The translations under genes and the position numbers were made by a program. A DNA stretch of 64,000 nucleotides from Platanthera guangdongensis (taxonomy: Eukaryota; Streptophyta; Magnoliopsida; Asparagales; Orchidaceae). Of this stretch, positions 41,251 through 54,398 are shown piece after piece. Within the stretch, counting starts at the first letter, position 1. Each line of letters begins with the position of its first letter. The stretch lies in assembly GCA_039583875.1 (NCBI GenBank), contig CM077151.1:23616208-23680207 (forward strand). Reading direction: 5' to 3'. The notes beneath the pieces are model-generated. The model did not search any database. It was not told the origin of the DNA and saw nothing but the letters and a program-made list of their open reading frames with translations.

Positions 41251-41420
41251 ATTTTTATTTAATACTTGTATGATGTTGAATTACTGCCTCTTATGTGTTT
41301 TAGGTATTAATGTGTGGCACTTAAATGTGTTTGAAGCTTATTTTATATAAGATTTGTTGATATCTCTCATGCAGTGATATATGTTACATTGTTATAATGT
41401 TTGTTGTCTCATATGTTTAG

Positions 41421-41638
41421 TCTTGAAATTGGTCGTAGCCTAATATATAGATAAAAAACGGTTACAAAAAAAGTTACACACTTGCTACCCTTTCTAAGTC
41501 ATCTTGGAGGATTTCCAAGAACTCAGGAGGGGCCATAACAACATCAGTCCACAAAAAATCATTAGCCATGCCAAACTTGGCACAAAAATCCGCAAGACGA
41601 TTGGCTTCACGAGGGATATGCTGAATCATCACTTGGTT
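41421..41638 (-). pseudogene. L1-type LINE fragment, RNase H-like C-terminus
   Basis: The minus strand reads QVMIQHIPREANRLADFCAK, then FGMANDFLWTDV and a Leu/Asp-rich end, as at the C-terminus of plant L1 reverse transcriptases (RNase H-like domain, HIPREAN-x-x-AD). It is flanked by perfect 12-bp repeats TCATATGTTTAG (41409-41420, 41639-41650), so it is a 5'-truncated LINE insertion inside the Harbinger element. Confidence 0.8.
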
Positions 41639-42062
41639 TCATATGTTTAGGTCGCTATAATGTCAGACGTAAATGATGATAGAGATGTTAACATCGATGA
41701 TCGAGGGATAAGTTTCATCAGCATGACAGAGCACGTTTATGATTTTCATGACTGAAATAATTCTTTTGAAAACAGACTATTATTTTTCAATATTGTTATT
41801 GGGCAATTAGAATGAATTAAGTTAAATTATTTTTTTATGTTATTGATGATTGTGTTTAAGTTCAAGAAAAATGAACTGTGCCCAACACATCTATATTTTC
41901 AAACAGATTAAACAACTTCTCCGTTTGAAATAGCTCAGCAAAAGCTGTTCATCCAAACAGTTTCACAGATTCTATCACCATTCTGCAAAATAGCTGATTA
42001 TTCCACCACTGCTTCTCACCACTGTTTCTGCAGTCGCTGCAGCTGAGCCAAACAGAGCCTAA

Positions 42063-44091
42063 ATAGAATTGTCCTGAATTGATTTTTGATTTCCTAAACT
42101 AATTGAGGCGATGGCTGGGTAAATTCATTTGGATGGTTGCCTGCAGGTGGTTGTTTAGGCTTTAGTTTGGCCGGTTATTAATTGAGTATTATATATTATA
42201 GAATTAACCTATGATGGAGGATTAAATAAGGTGGTGGGCAGCAGCTGGATTACCTGTACCTATGCAAGCTTTCAGATCTCCTGATACCTATCTTCTTTCT
42301 CGCCTCCGGAGCACTCAACGGGCTGGAAACTGCTTAGAGCTCCTTCAACTCTCCTCCCCCTGCTCGACAGCTACTTTTTTCTCCTGGATGAGGCTGGGAG
42401 GACGTGACTGAAGGTTGTGGCCTTCTCCTTTTGTGGTATTGTTGCAGTTCTGTGCAATTTTGTGCTAATCGGTTGACTGGTTTGAGCTAGGACCAGCAGT
42501 TTGGGCTGAAACTCCTCATTATGAGCTTCTCTCCCCCTTCTTCCTTTTAATTGCTGAAATTTGGTTTTGATATGTTGAAAATAAGCTAAGGCCGGCTCGG
42601 GTTTTCAGACTTGGTGGTTTTTGATTATTGATTTTCTTCCTCTTCAATCCTCTATTACAAGTGCTGAATATATGATTCCTGTTGGGTATTGATTTCCTAG
42701 TGGGCTGTTTTTATTTCTGTTGAAGGGGATTTGGATGTGCCGTGTTGGAAAGGATTTGGGTGTGTTGTTTACGAAGGCCAGCTGCCTTGTGCTTCGAAGG
42801 AATTTGTTAGTTGGCATCTAGTATTGGCTAGCTGTTTGTTTTTCCTTGTTACCTGATGGGGGAGGGTGATGGTTGCTGCTTGGGGCAGGCTGTGGGTGGT
42901 GTACCTATGTTGGCCAGCTGTTTCAGGTTCTGTTGGCTGCCATTTTAATTGGCTGTTGTAGGCTGATTTTACTCATGCCTAGCACACTTAGGGCTGTTGA
43001 TGGACTGCCATTCATTGGCCCTTGTGGCTGTCGATTAGCAGCCAGTCATTAGCTATTGTTTCTAGTCATTTCTACCAATTGTGGCTGTGGTTATTGGCTG
43101 CCAGTTAACTGATCATACTTGGTGGCTCTTGGTGGCTGAAACCTGATAGCAAATTTGAATCAGAAATTTGATCATTTCCTTCTCTTGAGATGGTATGTCC
43201 AGTGGCTGAATTTTAGTGGCTGAAATATGATTTTGACGTTTTCCTAGATTCACCTAAGCCTTTCCCAACTTAGGCAGCTTCTAATAGGTCGTAGTTGTGA
43301 CCGTCCTGAAAATCTACGCATAACTATTTAACGACGCAACCCTAAAATAAATGATTTCCTTGATACTACAAATGATGACGTGGTGATAGATGCGACGAGA
43401 ACCCTATGAAAAACAAGGGCAAAGGAAAAAATGTGGTGAGTCCTTACCGCTTTGATTACGTAAATTTGAATTATTATGAAATACAAATATTTAGAATTAC
43501 ATTATTCTGAGCTACTTCCTTGCATGCACACCGAATATGAACTAAATTGAAGAAATTCGAAGATTTAAAATCACTAAAAATATTAAAACGCTAAAAGGGT
43601 AAACATGAATTAGCAAGCGATAGAAACTCTAAGGGAAAATTTATATAAATATTTCCTATATTTAGAAAATAAATATGAATTGAATATGAAAAGAATAAGA
43701 AACTGAGTGTATGTCGACGCATAGAAATGTTAAGGGTCAACCTTGTAGGCGGGGTAGAACTACAGAATTTGATAATTCCAAGGAAAGTCGTGTGTTTGAT
43801 GACCCTAAATTGGAATAGAATTGTCTAATCTAGGAGGTGTGCAAGCCTAAAGCGTGTTCGATCGCCCTAATATTTGATGGGCCCAGATGACTGAGAAATT
43901 TGAAAATGACCAACATTTCGAAAAAATGAGATATAATAAGAAAATTCTAAATTGAATACAGAAAGGAAGAAGAAAATTGAATACAGAAACGAAGAAGAAT
44001 AAAATAAATAATGAACTTGATACGTAAAATAATTTCTTTTTTTGTACTAGTACATTGTTACTGCTAGTGTTTCATTTTTCATAATACACAT
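42063..44091. other. No gene found; GGCTG-rich and A/T-rich DNA
   Basis: 42100-43250 has many GGCTG/TGGCTG(TT) words without a regular period and a C/T-rich stretch near 42290-42400. 43290-44090 is A/T-rich. No coding frame, LTR pair or inverted repeat could be established. Confidence 0.4.
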
Positions 44092-44146
44092 TGTTAAGAT
44101 GAAAAATAATAATAATCTTATATATACATATATAAATATATATATA

Positions 44147-47100
44147 TGTTAGAGAATACTAGGGAAAATAATGTATTGGCCCATTAGCATGGCCCATGTA
44201 GGATTTAGTGTTTAGTCTCACATTATATGTACAGTTGGGTCTTTCTTTCCTGTCTCCTATATATTTGTACTCATACTTGTTTTTTTTGTTTTTTCAAGAA
44301 GTAAATACAAGGTTTGAACCACTTTTCTACATGGTACCAAAGCCTACGGTCCGGCTAGTTTTTTTCTAACCGCCCAGTCTTCCGGTTACCCGAGTGGCGT
44401 ATGTGTCGGCCTGACCGCACCCTTGCGGCTTCTCCTTTTTCTATCCGCTCGGCTTGTGCGTCTGCTTGATCGCATTGCTTATGTGGTTTCCTCCTTTCTA
44501 ACCGCCTCTTTCTTCTCTTTTGTGGATCCACTTCTTTCCCCTCCATTAGCTCTATTGATTGGCATCGGCGTCTTGATCACGCTCCTCTGAACATATTAAA
44601 AAAATCTCTCCCTGAAGTTTCCCTCCAAGAGTTCACGTGTGAATCATGTATCTATGAGAAACATCATCAATCTACGTTCACACCACATATTACTCGGAGT
44701 CATGCTCCCTTTGATCTAGTACACTCAGATATTTGGGGACCCAACAAAATTGCTAGTGTTTTTGCATATCATTACTTTGTCACATTTGTAGGTGACTACT
44801 CTCAGGCGACTTGGCTATATCTCCTTCGTGACCACTCTGAGTTGCCTGGTGTATTCCGTACCTTTTTCATTAAAACTCGAAACCAGTTTTCCACTACAAT
44901 TAAAACTCTCTGCACTGATAATGCCCGTGAATACACTACTCATGTCTTTGCACACCTATATACTGAGTTTGAGGTCATTCATCAAAACTCGTGTGTTTAT
45001 ACCCCCAACAAAATGGTGTTGCTGAACGCAAGAATCGTCACATGCTTGAGGTCACCCGCTCTCTTATGGTTCAAATGAATGTTCCTAAACAGTATTGGAA
45101 TTTTGTGGTTTCTACCGTCTGCACTCTTATTAACCGCATGCATTCTTTTATTCTCAATTTTGCGGTTCCCTTCAATCTTCTTTTTCCTTTCAAGCCTCTG
45201 TTTTTCATCACCCCTCGCATGTTTGGATGTGAGTGCTTTGTTCATCATCTTAGCCCGTCCACTGAAAAACTTGCTTCACGCGCCACTAAATATATGTTTG
45301 TGGGTTACTCTCGGAACAGAAGGGCTGTGTTTGATTTTCTCACAAAAATTGCAAGTTTGTTACTTCTGTTGATGTCATCTTTCTCGAAGATCAGCCATAT
45401 TACTCTCAACCAGCAGATTCTCCACTTCCGCCACCACTTTCGCAGTCTGTTATCCCTGTTCATTCAAACCTTTCACCTCTCCTTCCCACGCCAATAACAC
45501 CAAACCCACCCCTCCTTCCCACACTAATCCCACCCAAACCACCAATCATCCATGTGTATAATTGACGTCCTTCTTTGACTACTACCCTACGGGAGATGCC
45601 CTCCTCTAATGATGTATTGCAGCCTGTGGATCTGGCAACAGGTTCCACTGCTTACCCGATGGCGAACAATGTCTCTTTACACCTCTCTCCGGAACTCCGA
45701 CAAAGTGCTCTTTCTTTATCCTCTATTACCACTCCTAATTCTGTGCAGGAGCCTCTCCAACATCCAATGTGGCGGGTGGCTACGGACGAGAAAATGTCTG
45801 CTCTTTGAGCAAACCACACTTGGGATATGGTCTCGCTTCCTCCTGGACAAACTTGTGTGGGGTGTAAGTGGGTGTTTGTCGTCAAACAGGGTCCGAATTG
45901 GACGGTTCACCGTTTGAAAACTCGTCCAGTTGCTCGCGGTTTCACTCAACAACAAGCTCTGGATTATGATGAGACTTTTTCTCCAGTCGCTAAACTCAAT
46001 ACTGTTCGTGTATTGATCTCCCTCGCTGTTCACCGTCACTGGCCATTGCACCAACTGGATGTCAAAAATGCTTTTCTTAATGGTGATTTACAGGAGACCA
46101 TTTATATGCATCAACCTCCCGGGTTTGAGACCACGATAGAGTCTCTTGTTTGTTGTCTAAAGAAGTCTCTTTATGATCTCAAACAGTCTCCTTGGGCATG
46201 GTTTGATAAACTTAGTAAGACCGTTAATGTTGTTGGGTTCACTCGGAGTTCGACCGACTTCTCTCTGTTCACTCGTCATCGTCCAACAAGCACAGTGATT
46301 CTTTTGGTATATGTGGATGATATTCTGATTACAGGAGACAATCTTTCAGGAATACAAATGATCAAACAACATCTGACAACTGTGTTTCAAACAAAGGACC
46401 TAGGAAGCCTTCGATATTTCTTGGTCTTGAAGTGGCTCAAAGACCTAATGGGCTTGTGTTATCTCAGATAAAGTACTATCTTGACCTACTTCATGATGAG
46501 GGATATTCTGGATGCAAGCTTGTTTACACTTTCATGGATATCAATCACAAGCTTTGTGCTCATGCCTCGGACTCTGATTTGTTCCTTCTGAATCCAGAGT
46601 ATTATCGTCGTCTTGTGGGAAAGCTGATATATCTCACTATTACTAGACCTGATATATCATTTGATATTGCAGTTGTCAGTCGATTCATGCATGAGCCACG
46701 TATTTCTCATCTCTAGGCAGTCGAGCGTATTCTTCGATACTTGAAGACTGCTCCTGGACAAGGACTTGTATACAAGCCCTTTTTGTCTCCCTTATCTCTG
46801 ATTGCATACTCTGATGTTGATTATGCTAGCTCTTTGGATGACCGTCGTTCCACAAATGGATACTGCACTTACTTTGGAGAACATCTTATTACATGGCGCA
46901 GTAAGAAACAGTCTATTATTGCTCGCTCATCTGCTGAGGCCGAGTATCGATCAATGGCAGCAATTGTGTCTCATCTCACATGTCTTGAGGGTCTCCTTGA
47001 TGATCTAGGAGTCAAGCTCTCCTCACCTGCCACTTTATTTTACGACAGCCAAGCTGCTATACACATTGCCAAGAATCCGGTCTTCCATGAACGGACAAAA

Positions 47101-47468
47101 CATATTGAAGTTGACTGTCATTTCATTCGGGAGAAGTTTCAGTTGAAGAAGATAGAGTTAACACATGTTTCTGCTGCTCAGCAAGTTGCTGACATCCTCA
47201 CCAAGGTCTTACTACGACCTCTTTACTATCAGTTCTTGTCCAAGCTTGGTGCCTACGACTTGTACACTCCAGCTTGCGGGGGAGTGTTAGAGAATACTAG
47301 GGAAAATAATGTATTTGCTCATTAACATGGCTCATGTAGGATTTAGTGTTTAGTCCCACATTATTTGTATAGTTGGGTCTTTCTCTACTCTCTCCTATAT
47401 ATTTGTACTCATACTTATTTTTTTGTTTTTTCAAGAAATAAATACAAGGTTTGAACCACTTTTCTACA
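44147..47468 (+). mobile_element. Ty1/copia element C2 (3,322 bp), gag and protease missing
   Basis: LTRs 44147-44331 (185 bp) and 47285-47468 (184 bp), TGTTAGAGAATACT to TTTTCTACA, about a dozen differences by hand. Target duplication ATATA on both sides (within a TA run, so weak alone). Primer site TGGTACCAAAGCC at 44332, purine tract GCTTGCGGGGGAG before the 3' LTR. The coding part starts at the pre-integrase zinc region; gag and protease are deleted. Confidence 0.92.
44590..47325 (+). pseudogene. C2 integrase-RT-RNase H polyprotein (broken)
   Basis: Pre-integrase CESCIYEKHHQSTF, integrase VHSDIWGP, CTDNAREYTT and QNGVAERKNR (D, D, E residues present), RT (45827-46471) from GCKWVFVVKQGPN through QLDVKNAFLNGDLQETIYM and SLYDLKQSPWAWFDKL to LVYVDDILITG (YVDD at 46310-46321), and RNase H DVDYASSLDDRRSTNGY, RSSAEAEYRSMA, FYDSQAAIHIAKNP, RTKHIEVDCHFIRE. 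Frameshifts occur near 45000 and 46430, and stops near 45560 and 46718. Motifs are well kept, so decay is moderate. Confidence 0.92.
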
Positions 47469-47536
47469 ATATATATATATGGGGGGATTACATATTACAT
47501 ACTACATAACAAAAATAAAAAATATTATCTCCAACA

Positions 47537-48700
47537 CTCCGCCTCAAGTTGGGCGTGTAATGTTTGTCATGCCCAACTTGCCCAGAATTCTGTCAAACGA
47601 GCTCTGACTCAGCCCCTTGGTAAGCACATTTGCAAGTTGCTGGTTTGATGAAACAAAAGGGATACTCACAATCCCCCTAATTATGTTTTCCTTAATGAAG
47701 TGCTTGTCGATCTCCACGTGTTTGGTACGATCATGTTGAATCGGATTGTGGGCAATGCTGATAGCAGCTTTATTATCACAGTAGATCCTGATAGGACTAG
47801 CACACTATACGTCAAGGTCTTTCATGACCGACTGAATCCACAACCCTTCACATATTCCCAGTGTCATAGCGCGGAACTCGGTCTTTGTGCTGGATCTGGC
47901 TACAACGTGTTATTTCTTGCTCCTCCAGGTCGCCAAAGTGCACCCAACAAGAGAGTAATACCTTGATGTCAACCTCAGTCGTCAACTGAACCCATCCAAT
48001 CTGCATCAGTATAGACTTTTATAGTCAATGCCTCGTTGAGTGAGAACAGTATTCTCTTACCAGGAGAGGATTTGAAATACCATAGGACTCTGTATGCAGC
48101 ATCCAGATGGTGTGATCTAGGAGAATGCATATACTGTCTAAGGACTCACACAACATATAATATGTTTGGACGCGTGTGGGAGAGATAGATAAGCTTCTCC
48201 ACCAGTCGTTGAAAACCCGGTTGTCATCAACAACTTCCATGCAACCCTTCCTAGCTTGTGATTGATCTCAATTAGGGTGTCTGCTGGCATGCACCCGAGT
48301 ATTCCAGTTGTCTCAAGCAAATCGAGAACATACTTCTTTTGAGATATAAAATTTTCATGTTTGGATATGGTTGCCTCAATGTCAAGAAAGTACTTGAGGG
48401 GATCAAGATCTTTCACTTCAAATTCCTTAGTCAATCTATACTTTAGGAGTTCAACCTTTTCTGTATCATCATCAGTTATCAATATATCATACACATAGAC
48501 AATAAGAGCAGCCACCTTATCCTTCCTGTGTTTCACAAACAAGGTGTGATCAGCATTGCTTTGCTTGTATCCAAAAAAAATCATTGGCCGGTGAAATCTC
48601 CCAAACCAAGCAATTGGGGACTGCTTCAAGCCATACAGGGTTTTCTTCAACCTACAAACTTTTCCTGTCAATCCTTTTTGGAGAACACCAGCAGGCAGTG
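47537..48700 (-). pseudogene. C1 RT C-half and RNase H
   Basis: Minus strand from 48700: LPAGVLQKGLTGKVCRLKK, LYGLKQSPIAWFGRFHRPM, LIVYVYDILITDDD (YVDD changed to YVYD), FEVKDLDPLKYFLDIEATIS, then with shifts ATWRSKKQHVVARSSTKTEF, IYCDNKAAISIAHNPIQHD and RTKHVEIDKHFIKE, ending before the purine tract. It continues the frame broken by insertion of B. The YVYD change would abolish RT activity. Confidence 0.88.
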
Positions 48701-50198
48701 TGATGCAGGACGGCGCGTCGGGTTTGCGCGTCTGTCGACTTTTCACTAGGAAACCCTAAATGCATGCAATGATTAACTTAATTTTGCAAAGTTTTGAGCG
48801 AAATTTACAAGAACTTAAGAAATGAAGCAATTAAATTGTTTGTAAAGCACAAATTCGCTACTTTCTTTTAAAATGAATTTTTTTAAAATAAAATGGTTCA
48901 ATTTTAAATCCGGGGAAGGAAGTTTGCAACTTTCGTTTTGTTCCCTTTGTTGTAGCACAACGGAAATCGTGAACTCCAAATATGTTTTCGTTTGGAGTTT
49001 TGGACGTAGCATTTGCTGACGAAACTCGCGCGAAAACCCAACAATGAGGCTATTATCCTACGAGAAATTATAGAGGCACACACAAAGGGAAAGAGAAAGA
49101 AACAATTACCCACGGAAGAGACGTCTTCCGTATTCAAAGTCGATGACGATCACGCGATAAATTCCTCGTCACCTTCGATCTCTCACTCCGAGATCGGCCG
49201 CTATCGCACATGGGCACCAAGGAGAAATTTTGCTCACTCTCACACGAAAATGGTTCCACGAGATTACTCACTCTAGAGAAGCCACAAACCTAACATCCTA
49301 ATTTCACTCGCCCTTCACACTCAAGGTGGAGCCACGAAATCTCAAAGTTACTCTAACAAAGAGGTTCCACGTAATCTCTATCGCACAAAGAGATATTAAC
49401 TACTCACAAAGGAGCAAGACTACCAATCATAAATCACCCTATTCGCCTAGTTATTATCTCACTCAATTAAGTCAGTGAGAAATCCCAAAATACCCTAATG
49501 GTAAGTAAATTTTCTTCTCAACAGCAAGCACAACTCTCCTACTGGAATCACACACCGGGAATTTAACACATAATCTACAGCTCTAATGGAAATCATCAAA
49601 CTCAAGCAGTAAGATTAATGTTACTATTCATTAATATCAATAGCATCAATTCACTCAGCAAACCGAATCCTGTTGATTTACTATTCATCTTCCCTACCAA
49701 ACCTACACAGGTAACGCATACAACAACTCACAGCAGCAATACTAAACACGACAACTAATTCCTATGACTCTCACATCGAGCATCTCACAGCACTCCTCTA
49801 ACGGGAAGCAACAATCCCACAATTTGATCTCAATTCTTCACAAATTTTTTTATCAATCACCAAGAAACGAAAATATAAAACACCTCCCCTTTTATAGGGT
49901 TACAACAGAGAAGAAGAGAAAAGAAAACAGAAATCCCGAACCGACTGAAGCATGGAACGTGCGGCCATGGCGGAGATTCGTGGAGCTGAACCACCGGGGA
50001 GTGAGGCGCCGTGCTCTGCGATTGTAGCCAACATGGTTGCCGATGGCGCCGAGGAGCGGTATCGGGCGAGTGGAGTGGCGTGAGTCCCGCTTGATTTGAG
50101 GCCGGATTTGGCGGAATAGGGCTCGGCGGAATCGGGAAGATGAACAGGATTTAACCCGCTGTTCCACCTGTGCTGCTGGATTTAATTAACCCTATGTT

Positions 50199-50200
<2 letters not shown>

Positions 50201-50243
<43 letters not shown>

Positions 50244-50256
50244 TGACATATGTATA

Positions 50257-50305
<49 letters not shown>

Positions 50306-50340
50306 ATGTGTGTGTGCGCAGTTTTCTTATAAATATATAT
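50201..50340. repeat. (AT)n / (TG)n microsatellite in B LTR
   Basis: Two long AT runs separated by TGTATTGACATATGTATATTC, then a short TG run. The same block is longer in the third LTR (53325-53580). Confidence 0.95.
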
Positions 50341-50343
50341 ACA

Positions 50344-50865
50344 TAGGAGTGACAGACACGGGCCTCCGGCCCGATGGCCACGCGCCACAGTACCCGGCTT
50401 GCGACGGCGCGCTTCGCCCGCCCCCAGCTGAAGCCCGCCTCCAGGCGGGCTGCGTCCGCCTCCCAGCGCCCTTCGGCCGCAATGAGGAGGGCCTCTTCGG
50501 CGGACGGGCGGGCGTACTTAGACGGGATTTAATCCTGGCCTAAACAGGCGGGATTAATCCCGCCTACGGCTGTTTAGACGGGATTAATCCCGCCTAAACA
50601 GGCGGAAACAGGCGGGGTTAATCCCGTCTGCTGTTTAGGCGGGATTAAATCCTGCCTAAGCAGGCGTTTAGGCGGGATTAATCCCGCCTAAACAGGCGGG
50701 ATTAATCCTGCATAAGCAGGCGGGATTAATCCCGCCTGGTTAGGCGGGATTAATTCCGCCTAATTAGGCGGAATAATTAATCCTGCCTGGGATTAATCTG
50801 TGCTTTAATCCCAGGCGGGATTAGTCCCACACCGCCAGTAAAGTTTCTTTTTTCGGGTTTATATT
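50344..50865. mobile_element. GC-rich insert next to (TA)n, with palindromic array
   Basis: Starts after ATATATATACAT with AGGAGTGACAGACACGGGCC and ends before CAATAAAACATAAAAATG. It replaces the segment found there in the other B LTRs. The first ~150 bp (GACAGTACCCGG-like, GGCGCGCTTCGCCCG) resemble 57411-57560, which also abuts (AT)n. The second part is the palindromic array. No protein. It may be a microsatellite-targeting element. Confidence 0.5.
50515..50825. repeat. Palindromic GGCGGGATTAATCCCGCC array
   Basis: About ten diverged copies of the perfect 18-bp palindrome GGCGGGATTAATCCCGCC, spaced by TAAACA, TAAGCA or TTA. Each copy can fold alone and copies can pair with each other. Confined to the complete B LTR. 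Confidence 0.9.
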
Positions 50866-50990
50866 GCAATAAAACATAAAAATGAAAATGCAATCACTCA
50901 AGGCCGATATAAATCCAGCCAAGTGCGACGTCGGACATTTTTTTGTCGCCCCGATCGGGTTGGTCTCCACCAACTCTCTCCCTCTCAAAA

Positions 50991-51587
50991 TCACTCATCT
51001 CTGGTGAGTGCTCTGAGCGGTAGTACAGGAGAAGATCAACATTCATGCCAACGAACCAGGTATCTCTGAAAACCACCATCAGTAGTGGTCACTGTCCAAC
51101 ATATGCTCGGGAACTGTAATAGAGTATTCTCCTGGCATCCCATGCTCAACCTGAAACTGGTAGTGAAAAACTAAAGAAACTACAATGAAAGTGTCAGTAG
51201 CGGAATGAATGCAGGTATGTCCTGAATGTGGCTCCTCACTCTCACTCACCAACCCAGAAGAATCAAATGGAGGAGAAGGCAATGGAAAATCTAAAGACTC
51301 ATGCGTGTACTCGTAGAATTAAGTCAGATTGGCTACGTAAAAAATAGGATTTGCTCCCCAAACCGACGGCATCTCAAGTTCAAACGCATTTTGTCAATCC
51401 GATTTACTACTCGAAAAGGTCCAGTTCTACAGCAGCTAGCTTCTTTACGGTACCAGAAGGTAACCGTTCCGGATCTAGCCGAACCATAATCAAGTCATCC
51501 ATTTAAAACTAGTAACTCGTTCATGCTTTTTAATTTGAGTTGCATAAAAAAATCAAAGCACTATGCAATTTTCCGCTCAAATTTTTA
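50991..51587 (-). pseudogene. Chromovirus integrase C-terminus and chromodomain-like tail (copy 1)
   Basis: Minus strand, with shifts: ATQIKKHERV, MDDLIMVRLDPERLPSGTVK and KLAAVE (the GDLVMVRL-PERFPSGT-KKL block), FELEMPSVWGANPIFYVANL, a linker, GGFQRYLVRWHE (start of a chromodomain) and YRSEHSPEMSDFERER, then the purine tract and LTR start. This identifies B as a chromovirus. DDE catalytic parts are missing. Confidence 0.8.
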
Positions 51588-52346
51588 ACAAATTTTTTTA
51601 TCAATCACCAAGAAACGAAAATATAAAACACCTCCCCTTTTATAGGGTTACAATAGAGAAGAAGAGAAAAGAAAACAGAAATCCCGAACCGACTGAAGCA
51701 TGGAACGTGCGGCCATGGCGGAGATTCGTGGAGCTGAACCGCCGGGGAGTGGGGCGTCGTGCTCTGCGGTTATAGCCGACATGGTTGCCGATGGCGCCGA
51801 GGAGCAGTATCGGGAGAGTGGAGAGGCGTGAGTCCCGCTTGATTTGAGGCCGGATTTGGCGGAATAGGGTTTGGCGGAATCAGGAAAATGAACCGGATTT
51901 AACCCGTTGTTCCGCCTGTGGTATGAAATTACCCATTTATGAAATTACCAATTTATCCCTTTAACTTTGAAAAAAATCTCTGCTTCATGGCAGCCGTCAA
52001 CATAAAAATCGGACGGCAGCCGATTTATCATGCCAGAGATCGACGGCGATTAGAATTTTGAACTCATGAACTTGCTATTTCTATTATAGTAGTAAAGATA
52101 TAGTTATATTGATATATATATATAATATTAGAGTAAAAAAAAACTCCAACATGACTACCCGCACAGGCGTGCAACAATATTACGCATGCAGGCGTGCAAC
52201 AAATTAAAATAGACAATACAAAATTTGCAAAAATAAAGTGCAATAAAACATAAAAATGAAAATGCAATCACTCAAGGCCGATATAAATCCAGCCAAGTGC
52301 GACGTCGGACATTTTTTTGTCGCCCCGATCGGGTTGGTCTCCACCA
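51588..52346 (-). mobile_element. B middle LTR, truncated after the TATA region
   Basis: U3 plus a short piece beyond CCCTATAAAAGGGG, then joined directly to integrase sequence. It differs from the other LTRs by a unique ~150-bp segment at about 51922-52080 (ATGAAATTACCCATTTATG...) in place of the first (AT)n block. Confidence 0.8.
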
Positions 52347-52364
52347 ACTCTCCCCCTCTCGAAA

Positions 52365-52961
52365 TCACTCATCTCTGGTGAGTGCTCTGAGCGGTAGTAC
52401 AGGAGAAGATCAACATCCATGCCAACGAACCAGGTATCTCTGAAAACCACCATCAGTAGTGGTCACTGTCCAACATATGCTCGGGAACTGTAATAGAGTA
52501 TTCTCCTGGCATCTCATGCTCAACCTGAAACTGGTAGTGAAAAACAAAAGGAACTACAATGAAAGTGTCAGTAGCGGAATGAATGCAGGTATGTCCTGAA
52601 TGTGGCTCCTCACTCTCACTCATCAACCCAGAAGAATCAAATGGAGGAGAAGACTATGGAAAATCTAAAGACTCATGCGAGTACTCGTACAATTAAGTCA
52701 GATTGGCTACGTAAAAAATAGGATTTGCTCCCCAAACCGAAGGCATCTCAAGTTCAAACGCATTTTGTCAATCCGATTTACTACTTGAAAAGGTCCAGTT
52801 CTACAGCAGCTAGCTTCTTTACAGTACCAGAAGGTAACCGTTCCGGATCTAGCTGAACCATAATCAAGTCATCCATTTAAAACTAGTAGCTCGTTCATGC
52901 TTTTTAATTTGAGTTGCATAAAAAAATCAAAGCACTATGCAATTTTCCGCTCAAATTTTTA
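52365..52961 (-). pseudogene. Chromovirus integrase C-terminus (copy 2)
   Basis: Near-identical to 50991-51587 (a few percent different by eye), with the same breakpoints, confirming a tandem duplication of LTR plus integrase end. Confidence 0.8.
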
Positions 52962-53796
<835 letters not shown>

Positions 53797-54390
53797 CAGA
53801 GACATGTAGACTTCCTCCTCAAGATCACTATGGAGGAATGTGTTTTTCACATCCAACTGAAAGAGATTCCATCCTTTACACACAGCACACGAGATCAAGT
53901 TCCTGATAGAGTTCATTTTGGCAACCGGAACAAATGTCTCTTGATAGTCGATATCAGCTGTTTGTATATATACTCTAGCCACCAACCTGGCTTTGTATCG
54001 TTCAACAAGGCCTTCGGAGTTTTGCTTCACAGAGAAGACACACTTACATCCCACAACCATTTTTCCCCTTGGGGAGATGCAGAAGATCCAAGTATGATTC
54101 TTATCAAGGGCTCTCATTTCCTCCAATATGGCTGGCTTCCACTCACTGTGCTCAAGGGCTTCTGCCAATAGCGAGGAATAGATATGTAGGACAAGTAGGT
54201 GACAGATGCTCTATGTGAAGGAAACAAAGAGTCATAAGTCACAAAGTGAGAAAGTGGATGTTGGGCGGAAGCAAAATTACCTCTATCGGTACCCAACAAT
54301 GGATCGGATGATGGCCCAGGTTGAGTAGCATGACTTAGTGTGTTTGTGCCCCTTCTACGACGTGTGTAAACCTGCAATAAAGGAGAAATC
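53797..54390 (-). pseudogene. C1 reverse transcriptase N-half
   Basis: Minus strand: VYTRRRRGTN linker, HFVTYDSLFPSHRASV, EWKPAILEEMRALDKNHTWI, GKMVVGCKCVFSVKQNSEGL, ERYKARLVAR, DYQETFVPVAKMNSIR and QLDVKNTFLHSDLEEEVYMS, then the frame is cut by B at 53796. It resumes at 48700 with LPAGV... Confidence 0.9.
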
Positions 54391-54398
54391 ATCGGGTT

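Larger units (their letters stand above)
39269..42059 (+). mobile_element. PIF/Harbinger element (2,791 bp)
   Basis: Terminal inverted repeats GGCTCTGTTTGGTGCCGCG and (inverted right end) GGCTCTGTTTGGCTCAGC share a perfect GGCTCTGTTTGG. The flanks are TAA/TAA (39266-39268, 42060-42062), the usual Harbinger 3-bp target. It carries the Myb/SANT-type ORF1 relic, a long TG repeat and a LINE fragment. The DDE transposase gene is missing, so it is non-autonomous now. Confidence 0.92.
48701..50972 (-). mobile_element. B complete 3' LTR (2,272 bp)
   Basis: TATA region CCCTATAAAAGGGGAGG at about 49903-49887. R/U5 is closely related to element A's (CAAACGAAAACATATTTGGAG-like block, GACGTCTCTTCCGTGGGTAA). 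U3 contains (AT)n at 50201-50300 and a GC-rich insert at about 50344-50865 not present in the other two LTRs. Confidence 0.85.

Noticed and set aside
50515..50825. CRISPR-like repeat array
   Set aside because: Units are palindromes separated by 3-8 bp of similar sequence with no unique spacers, in a plant retrotransposon LTR.
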